Source: Circinella umbellata (Eukaryota; Mucoromycota; Mucoromycetes; Mucorales; Lichtheimiaceae). From it: a stretch of 64,000 bases of DNA. Shown here in pieces: positions 55,495 to 64,000 of the stretch. The stretch is from NCBI GenBank assembly GCA_025093555.1, contig JAIWNF010000030.1, forward strand, positions 1 through 64,000. The letters are read 5' to 3'. Below the pieces are notes generated by a model. It was not told the DNA's origin. It did no database searches and saw only the letters and a list, made by a program, of their open reading frames with translations. Numbering within the stretch: the stretch's first letter is position 1; each line of letters opens with the position of its first letter. Made by a program: the position numbers and the translations under genes.

Positions 55495-57497
55495 ATGCAA
55501 ACATCTCAGGATAATGCGTCGGTGCATAGTCAAAATGAAGTTACCCTGACTTCAAACATATATCAAGATGATTTAAAAAAGATGGCTTCGTATGCTGACG
55601 AAGAGAAGAATATTTCAGTTCCATCCACTGTAGATCAAGAAGAAATTGTTGAAGAATCATATCCAGGTCTTGTTGAGTGTGCGCCCTTTCCTACATTAGC
55701 ATCACTCGATGAAATTACCCATACCTTGACAAAAACAAGAACGAACCAAACACTCAAGAATCAACAACGTGATAATGATTCTCTCAAAACGGCCACAGTT
55801 ACGGATGATCAACAGAAAGGGGAAAAACTTGTACTCAAAACCATTGGCGAATACTATGGTACTGAAGGTTATAGAAATCCAGGTTGGATGGCAGTCGCGG
55901 CGACTTTTCTTGTAAACTTCTTTGTAAAGTATTAGTTTTCTTTTTCATTGAACTACAGGCATTAACGGGTTCAAATCATTTTTTTACTAATTACTATTTT
56001 TTGCTGTTTTCCTGAAAAAAAAAAAAAGATTTTTGGTACGGTCTTTTCATGGGGAAATTTTCAACGACTGTAAGTCTTCTTAACATTTCTTCTGAGTTTT
56101 TTTTTTTATTGTTTCGGCTCTCTAATGACTAATGTTTTGTAATTATTTAGCTATCTGGATATCTATGCCGATGAAACCGATGAATTTCGTATTGCCTTTG
56201 TTGGCACCTCTGCAAATGCCATTCTTCTATCTACTGGATTAGTCATTTCACCACTTATTCCTACCCTTGGATTTCGGGGATGTATGGCCATTGGTACTAT
56301 TCTAGCTCCATTGGGTCTTGTTCTAGCCAGTTATGCGACGGAGCTTTGGCATTTGTATCTTGCACAAGGAATTCTTTTTGGCCTTGGTGGCTCATTTGTG
56401 TTTTCACCATCTATTACATTACGTACGTAGGACCATTTTAATTTTATTTTTGAAAACAAGAAACTTTTCCGAAAATATACTTAATGTTCTGCTTCTACAA
56501 AAAAAAATTAGCTTCACAATGGTTTGTCAAGAATAGAGCGTTGGCAACAGGATTAGCTGTCTCTGGATCAGGGATCGGAGGTGTATGTATCTCTCCAATG
56601 GCCCAATCGTTGATTACTAATATTGGATATCGAAATGCATTAAGAACAATGGGTGGCATGGGTTTTGGGTTGCTGAGTATTGCCACCGCATTAGCGGTAT
56701 CTCGGTACCCGCCAACGCGGCCCAATGGGAAGCCTTGGAATATTTTTGACCGGTCCCTTATAAGCTGGCCATTTGCTTTCTTACTTTTGTTTGCACTCTG
56801 TATCTCATTCGGCTATGTCGCACCATTTTTCTTGACACCTACCTACGCAGAACATATTGGTGTTGATGCTTCGGTTGGTTCAACTCTTATCAGTATTATG
56901 AGCGCAGCTAACGCAGTTTGTCGAATTACTCTTGGGTGTGTATACATGTACAAATCCTCATTATAATCCTTTTTATTGGGGGGGGTTTACTGACATATTT
57001 ATTTATTGATGGATTTGTATATCTAGATATTTCGGTGACAAATATGGACGCGTCAATACTCTTTCCATTTTTACATTACTATCTGGTATTTTTACAATGG
57101 TTGTATGGCAGTTTGCCAGCACTTATGGTGCCTTTGTTGCTTACTGTGTTTTGTTCGGGTTAACTGGAGGCAGTTTTGTCTCACTTATGCCCCCTGTTGT
57201 AGCTGATATTGTTGGTATTGAGAATATTCAAAAGGGAGTTAGTATCTCTTATGCTTTGACCATGTTTGGCAACTTGTTGGGGACACCCGTATCTGGTAAA
57301 CTTCGAGGCCAATTTGGATGGACAGCAGCAATCCAGTTTCCTGGCGCAATGACAGGTTTGTAAATTTTATTTTCTGTATTTAAATATATTCTTTTATTTT
57401 ATTAATTTTTTTTTCTCGTCCCTCTTCAGTCGCTGCAGGACTTTCAGCAGTTGCTATCCGATTTTTGCTGAATCGTAAATTTTTTGCCAAGGTTTAA
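55495..57497 (+). CDS. MFS transporter, monocarboxylate (MCT/MCH) type, 520 aa
   Basis: Exons 55495-55923, 56029-56069, 56151-56422, 56512-56935, 57027-57355 and 57430-57497 join in frame with GT-AG borders (1563 nt, 520 aa plus stop). ATG 55495 (MQTSQDNASV) is chosen; an upstream frame opens with TTG. A 125-residue hydrophilic N-terminus precedes GWMAVAATFLVNFFVIFGTVFSWGNFQRLYLD, the MCT first helix. Further family features are SGLVISPL-like helices, QWFVKNRALATGLAVSGSGIGG (helices 4-5), and GYFGDKYGRVN (helix 8-9 loop). The C-terminus ends RFLLNRKFFAKV. It probably moves monocarboxylates or small acids with protons; substrate unknown. Appears intact. Confidence 0.9.
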
Positions 57498-60400
57498 GGG
57501 TAAAAAAATAGAACAAGCATCTACAATGTATATTTATACCCAGCATTCTTCATCTCACTTTTTTTTGTCTGTATTAATCCATAACATTATATACTTATTG
57601 CATTATCATATTTTATTTTATCACCATTCTCATTCTTTTTCATTTCATTTCGTAGTAGACTAATATTATTATACTATTACTCACAAAAATAAAAACATCG
57701 CGTAACCTTTTTGAAATAACATGGACTTTCACATTTTGATTTACGAACACGTTCATTTTATAGTTTCCAGGAACTTTTTTTATGCTATGATATAGAATAT
57801 ATGGATACAAAAAGAACGACAAGTTATCTTTTAACCATGTATGCTTGATTGATTATTGATTTCAGACAGCGTACAAACGATATCGAAAATAAATTTATTA
57901 AGTTATTTACTCTTATCAATTTTTGTATCCACCAAATGAACATACATTTCATGTGTCGCACTACGTACATATAAATTAAATTCGTGAAGAAACCAATTTC
58001 ACAATTACATTTACATTTCATATAAATCATTATTTAGAATATACAAAGGTACGCAAAATGGCATTATTGATTGGTTCTAGCCTCCATCAACCTTTATGCT
58101 CAACTATCTTCATTATTCATGGTCTTTTTTTCTAGCATTTATAAATCATCATAGTCTAATGACAACAACCGTATTTGGTGATTCTGGATGACATGCAAAA
58201 AATAATATTAGCCTACTACTGATTAGTATTCTGGGTAATTTTATTTGAGCGTTAGCACTAGCATACCTTCTTTATTTCTTATTCTTGTTATGCTACGCTG
58301 TATTATAATCATGACATCAGCTTAATAGCTTATAAAATAAACTGACTGATTTATAATACATTATAAATTATATCTTAAGCGATACGTACATAAGTGACAA
58401 AGCCTAAAAAAACCAGCCATGTACTAAGTCGCATTTAATATTTATCAACACCACCCTATCCAATAATATATATACCCAATATCAGTATTCATTGAACATA
58501 ATGGATAATAAACATTCAGATATCACATGTAGCGTAAATCATGTATATAATCAATTAGCTTACCTTGATAAACTCATCCAATTCTCAAGAGTCAATTATT
58601 TCTTTTCTTTTTTACGCATGCCACATTTGGATAATCATCAATTTTTATTTTCATTAGTGAATATGTTCACGTTTTATTCGCATCTATTTCTCACTTTTCC
58701 CGATGATTATGAAAAGACAAGTCTTTGCTTCTTCAACATAAATAAAAACATTTAGTTTCTTGATACAACACATTGATGTATACTATTAAAACATCGCAAA
58801 TTCAGATGAACGGGATTACAATCGAGAATAAAAGTTAATCAGTTTAGTCTAGAACCAATTAACATATATATATTGCTAACAACTATGAATGAGGATACTA
58901 CAAGTGCGCAAAAAAGAGAAGTTTCAATGATCTAACGAATTAAATGATACAAAATATCTAGCTGCTATCACCCACCTACAATATCAAAATGACAATATAT
59001 ACGTCCAATAGCTGTACGTATCAAAAATGTGTCTGAAAGTAGGACAAAATTGAAAATAATACGTCAAAGCAAAAAAAAAAAATGTTTAAAGTATAAACGC
59101 ATAAAAAATATAAGTAATGGTAATTCTCTAATGTTATTTTTGAGTTACCTTTTAAGGCTTTATAAACTATTCGTTCGATCGTGGTACACCTGGGCTTTTT
59201 CATCATAATATTAATTTGAAATCATTTGTTGATCAGTGTAGTGTACATACTTGGAAGTGGACTGATAATCACCAAGTTGTAGAACTAATTTGAACTATTT
59301 TCATTGCATATACAAATATAGTAAACCGATACGCAGATGGATATCTGTTTTCACGTATTCCAGTGAAACGATACACTTAGATATCGCTGCAACTACAAGT
59401 GATCCAATACATAATACAGTAAACTAACAATGTCAGCAGAATACAACAAGTTAAATTATTGAAAAATTTTACTTGCAGTATTACACATGTAAGAATTACA
59501 AAAAGGAATTCACTAAATTTAATATGATTAAAGTACTTAATCTATGTGAAAAAGTGAATAAAAGAAAAGTCCAAATACTATGGATTTTGTATCATTTATC
59601 AGTCATAAAACTACGATTAGGGAGACTGCTAAAATAAATGAATATAAAGTATAATAAAAGTTATTACTCAAATATAAAATTGGTTTATAAGCAGGCCATT
59701 CAAAAAGTGAATACGTAATTAAAAAAGAGAACTAAAGAAAACATTTTTGTTATTATTTATTGTCAAAAGTATCACCTTTTGTTGCTAGATATTTTACAAG
59801 TCATTTTTTTTTTCAGTATACTTACATTAAATTATTTTTTTTTCTTCCCTCACCAAGTCATCTAATGATATATTGTGACATATTTAAAAAAATATCCAAG
59901 TTCTAAAATAGTATCGTTTCTCCTCATAGCTCAGAATAAAGTCTAAAGCCCATTCTTGGCATGAGGGATGACTAGATTCTTACATCTGGTTATATTTTAT
60001 GTGGTACTAAGACCTTTAGTTTTGTATATATATGGCCTACGTATACACACAGTTCAATTTTGCTCAATTTTTTTTATCATTTGAGGATCTATTGAATCCC
60101 ACGAACCCTCTAATAATACTATCATATCAATATCGGCTTTCTATGATATGGTCGCGACCACTCTTTTCTTTTTTTTCGCCGAGCCAAGGGTTTAAAAAAA
60201 CTTTCTTAGTGATGATTGATGTTGGGTACCCCACATGATCTATTAAATCGGTCGGATCAGGCAGTCAAATGGTTTGATGTGCAGAGAAATTTCTTATTAC
60301 CACCTGTGTATCACTTCCATCCATTCAGGTACAATATACAAAAAAGGAGAATGTCATCGTTCACTACAGATAGATGGTGAAAAATAAGCAAAAAGCAAAA

Positions 60401-60520
60401 AGTAAAAAAAAAAAAGACACATTCTTTTTTTATGCAAGACCATTTTTTTTTTTGAAAGTACAGAATAATATACAGAGAAAAAAAAACCAGAACGGAAAAA
60501 TATGGTATTCATCATAGGAT
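57498..60520. other. AT-rich intergenic DNA, no supported gene
   Basis: About 3 kb. Frames at 58492-58755 and 60032-60238 lack motifs. No inverted ends or direct repeats were recognised. Confidence 0.5.
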
Positions 60521-61606
60521 TTATGTTAATTTACGTTGTGTAAGGTCATATTCTTCAGGTACATGGGAGACCTCACGAAGATCTTGTTCTAGAACTCGTT
60601 TTTGATCCTATAATAAATTTTGATAGACAAATTGTAATGATGATGATGTGAGATGATGATTTTACACGTGTGTGTTTAAAAATGTAAATAATCATAATAA
60701 TGATAAAGGAACAATTCATGGGTAACTCAAAAATTATCATAATCTTACCTCAGAAAAGTGAAATTCACCAAGAAACTGTTGACCTTTCAGAAATAATGGG
60801 AACCAGATTCGATCATCCGGCCACATCGTATCAAATGGGATGTTATCATATGAGAACCATTCAGGTCTCATTTCTTCAGTCCTATAAGTGTTTGTTGAAA
60901 TTTTCAGAAATTTTTTCATTTAGTATAAAACACTAATAATGATATCGAAATAATAATCAAGGTAGTTTCATTACATACTCTGTTGGAGTGCCTTTATACT
61001 CTGTGGATCGAAATACATGAACTTCCAATGCAACTGGGTCATTTTCAAAAGTAAAAAGATTGATACCTATTTTATCCATATCGACAGCTTGGATCATAGC
61101 TTCTTCCTGTATTATAGGTCATCCGTTCACACAGCCAACCACCCCAATAAAAGAACAATTCCTCGTTAATAATAATAACATAAATTAAAGTCTGATCACA
61201 TAATTCATAGATACCTCAAGTTCTCTATATGCTGCTTGAACAATAGTTTCTCCTGGTTCAAGTTTACCACCGAAGCCTTTGAACAAAAAAAAACAAATTA
61301 GAGCTTATCTACTATGACAATCATGACTTTTCGTTTCCCCCAATCATCCTTTTTTTATACTTTCTAACCATGTGTATACCATTCCATTTATTTGAACCAA
61401 AACCACGTTTCTTCATTCCAAGAAGAATCTAAAAAAAAAAAAAAATAACCCCATCCCCACGAACAAGAAAAAAAGGTCATTATAAATCGTGAGATCAAAA
61501 TTTCTATAAAATTACACCTATATATATATATGTATACCTTACGATTCTTTTCGTCTAATGTCAAAACTAAAGTAAATAGTTTTTTTTTCTCAACAATAAT
61601 GGGCAT
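60521..61606 (-). CDS. MTH1-like Nudix hydrolase (8-oxo-dGTP diphosphatase), 175 aa
   Basis: Six exons (61538-61606, 61380-61428, 61215-61276, 60979-61106, 60749-60881, 60521-60607) join in frame to 528 nt, 175 aa plus stop. The start is MPIIVEKKKLFTLVLTLDEKNR. The substrate and Nudix box region reads [25 protein letters not shown]…AAYRELEEEA, keeping G-x5-E-x7-REL-x2-E-E. Later MTH1-specific residues appear: VHVF, GTPTETEEMRPEWF, MWPDDRIWFPL. The enzyme would clear oxidised purine nucleotides from the precursor pool. Length and these segments closely match the animal MTH1/NUDT1 group. Intact; six exons in 1.1 kb is dense for a small gene. Confidence 0.9.
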
Positions 61607-64000
61607 TCTATCTCTTTTCGCTTTTTTTTTTTCTTTTGACACGATCCAAAGATAAGGGTACATAATTCAAACAGTCCACATCCGCATGCTAATTCGGAGT
61701 GAAACCATGGTTACACGTCTTTGTTGCTATGTTATATATAAACAATAAACCTGAAAAAAAAGTTATTTATGCTTAACTAGTAGTTATAAAACATAATAAT
61801 ATATGCATATCAACACTGTTATTAATGCCAACAACAAAAATACATAATATTTTGATGTCACAGGGAAGAATAATGCTACGAAAAAGACTTTTTTGGGAAA
61901 AGGGTGGGGTACGTACTCATAACAAAAAAAAAAAAAACTGCAGGAAAATGATGTCTCGGCTTCAATATCTCATCCCCTAAAAAAGAAAATAGTTCCAATT
62001 TTCCCGGTATACACAAATGACTTTTTTTTAACATATACTTGTAATTACAATGCCATATCAAAATAATGACAATGACGTATAATTCAACCATGATAATGAT
62101 ATTTAATTATCATGATCAAAGGTAATAAATATTATGCAGTTGATAAGAAGAGTGAAAAAAGAACATTGTATGCATATCATATACACCTGATGAGAAGAAA
62201 AGGCAAAAAAAATAAAAATGCTACCAACAAAATAACAAATAAAAACCTTGATCTTAATTGTAGGCTATTGACCAATTCGAATTGAGACATTATAGATAAG
62301 ATTAAGGGTAAGTTATATTGATATGTAAATATATGTATAATACCCGATCCATTTAACAACATACCTATGCCATTCTGTGTAGAAGATCTCGTAAAGCAGG
62401 GAAAAATAAAGCATTATTTATTATCCAAAACTAACCAATAAATCCATCTTATCACATGATGGTTATAATGATGATGAAGGAATTTTACATCAATGCTTTG
62501 AAACCAATAATAATACTGTAACTTTTGAAAAAAAAAATTCATTAATGCATAATATCTATATTCCACCCTATATGTATAGGCCGTTCATTTTAATATTTAC
62601 ATGATATGTCATAATACTAATGATGATGGCGATGTTGGATTGCTGTTCTAGTTTATTATCTGAAAGATAATGCAAGTAGTAAGTAAATAAACTTGTTGTA
62701 ATTATAATGGTGGAGATGGGGTTTAAGAATAAGTAAACAAATAATACGCCTAGCCCACCATCTTTTAATGATATATGGCATCATCATCCATTATATCTCA
62801 ACCTTTTTAAATTTTTCGCTTTCTAAACCCTGCCCCCCCCACACACACACACATATTATTTGCTTTTTTTTTTACCCATTCCTGCTTATCATTTATTATT
62901 ATTTATTCTAGACTGCAGAAGAATAAAGAAAAATAAAATAAAGAAAGCTTTTTTTTTGTCCGGTGACTTTAGAAATAACAACAATGTTATATATTAAATG
63001 CGGGTAGTTATATAGAGGATACATAAAAAAAAAAGGGTTGGTTTTTTGATATTATAGTTCATACTAATCCCGTTAGCCTAATGACCATATTTTTCTTGTG
63101 AATAGTAGTATAACCAGCTGCATGTTTGACATGCTGCTGTAAGAGAAAAGAAAACAAACCCACACTATTTTATTTATAAACTGCACACGTTGTTCGACAT
63201 TCAAAATAATAATAATAATAATAATTCATATTTTTTTTTTGCTAATTGATTTTTTCAATAAACCTTTTTTATGAATTTTGGATCCCATAAAAAAAAAGTT
63301 GAATTATTATTTCGCATGATTTATGTCATACTCATATAATTGAGATGAATTTACGGAATACTAATAATGATATCAAGATTTAAGCTACAGTTATATAGTT
63401 ATTTTATTATAACAACAAATTGAAACCACATGATGACATACCAATCAACAACATTGAATGTTGATTCCGGTTATGTACTACCTTTCCCATTCCCCCCTTT
63501 TTTTTCTGTTTCTTTCTCGCCGGTTGCTCCCCCAAAAAGATAGATTTTTGTAATAATGTATTTTTTACTCCTCTTTTTTATTTTTAACAATAATAGATGA
63601 TTATGTTATCTGGAATATAAGTAACAATATCTAATTCTGAATATAAATAAAATTGGACAATGTACCGTTATAAACACATTTATAACTTGCTTCAATATAA
63701 TCATTATACGTAAGTGAGAAAAATTGCAATAATAAGTCTATCTGATCTTTAAATATATCGGCTTGGCTCATTATCATTATTTCTTATGCGGTACAAACAA
63801 TGTTGATAATCAAGGAACCAAAAAAAAAAAAGAGACATTTTTGCTATTAACCGGATATAATGTCACATGTACCAAGTACTATATGTAGCCGCACCAACCA
63901 ATTATCGTTATTTGGTGCATGAATTTGAAAAAAAACCTAGAGCTCTTCTTAATTTATCATGTTCCAAAGGGAACGAGAACAACAAATATATGTAGAATAA
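61607..64000. other. Intergenic DNA, no supported gene
   Basis: AT-rich DNA with A/T runs, a short C/CA run at about 62831-62855 and a small palindrome CAACATTGAATGTTG (about 63450). No frame with recognisable features. Confidence 0.55.

Overview
The window looks like a piece of nuclear chromosome from an early-diverging filamentous fungus, most likely a Mucoromycota/Mucorales species. The evidence is the very AT-rich DNA, many short GT-AG introns (about 50-110 bp), fungal housekeeping genes (WHI2-type BTB protein, V-ATPase subunit C, questin-oxidase-like protein, monocarboxylate-type transporters) and a mix of PIF/Harbinger, KDZ, pogo, Tc1-like, gypsy and DIRS-like elements. No rRNA, tRNA, CRISPR or bacterial features were seen. 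Species-level placement is inference.

Layout. 1-5.4 kb: the 5' end of one gene, a five-exon gene of unknown function, GGCC-rich repeats, and a broken gene carrying a 683-bp insertion with a 6-bp target duplication. 5.4-10.65 kb: two large AT-rich palindromic elements made of chained small hairpins. The second has a complete PIF/Harbinger transposon (transposase plus a partner gene) inserted in one arm, while the other arm keeps the empty site. 10.7-15.8 kb: a small intact-looking gene, then a decayed DIRS-like retroelement cut by a solo LTR and by a dead Tc1-like transposon. 16.35-29.28 kb: a 12.9-kb KDZ-type transposon bounded by about 207-bp terminal inverted repeats and a 7-bp duplication. 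Its KDZ transposase gene (+) and an intact 331-aa partner gene (-) both begin exactly at the inner edge of the inverted repeats. A 5.4-kb gypsy element with two LTRs that look identical sits inside the transposase gene.

29.35-64 kb is mostly host DNA. A solo gypsy LTR is followed by a DUF2470/DUF4499-type membrane protein, an ASDURF/prefoldin-like small protein, a WHI2-like protein, a local cluster of CPYKGC zinc-finger genes and fragments, an acidic repeat protein, V-ATPase subunit C, a questin-oxidase-like protein, an MFS transporter, a dead pogo element, an HDAC-family/acetylpolyamine-amidohydrolase-like enzyme, a second MFS transporter and an MTH1-like Nudix hydrolase, separated by AT-rich intergenic DNA.

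Main points of interest: (i) the KDZ element with two genes driven from duplicated promoters inside its inverted repeats; (ii) the family of giant palindromes built from small hairpins, with compensated base changes between copies; (iii) a traceable nesting order of at least eight insertions, several of which restore a continuous frame or a continuous repeat when removed conceptually. All annotation was done by eye; exon boundaries were checked for GT-AG sites and for frame where stated.
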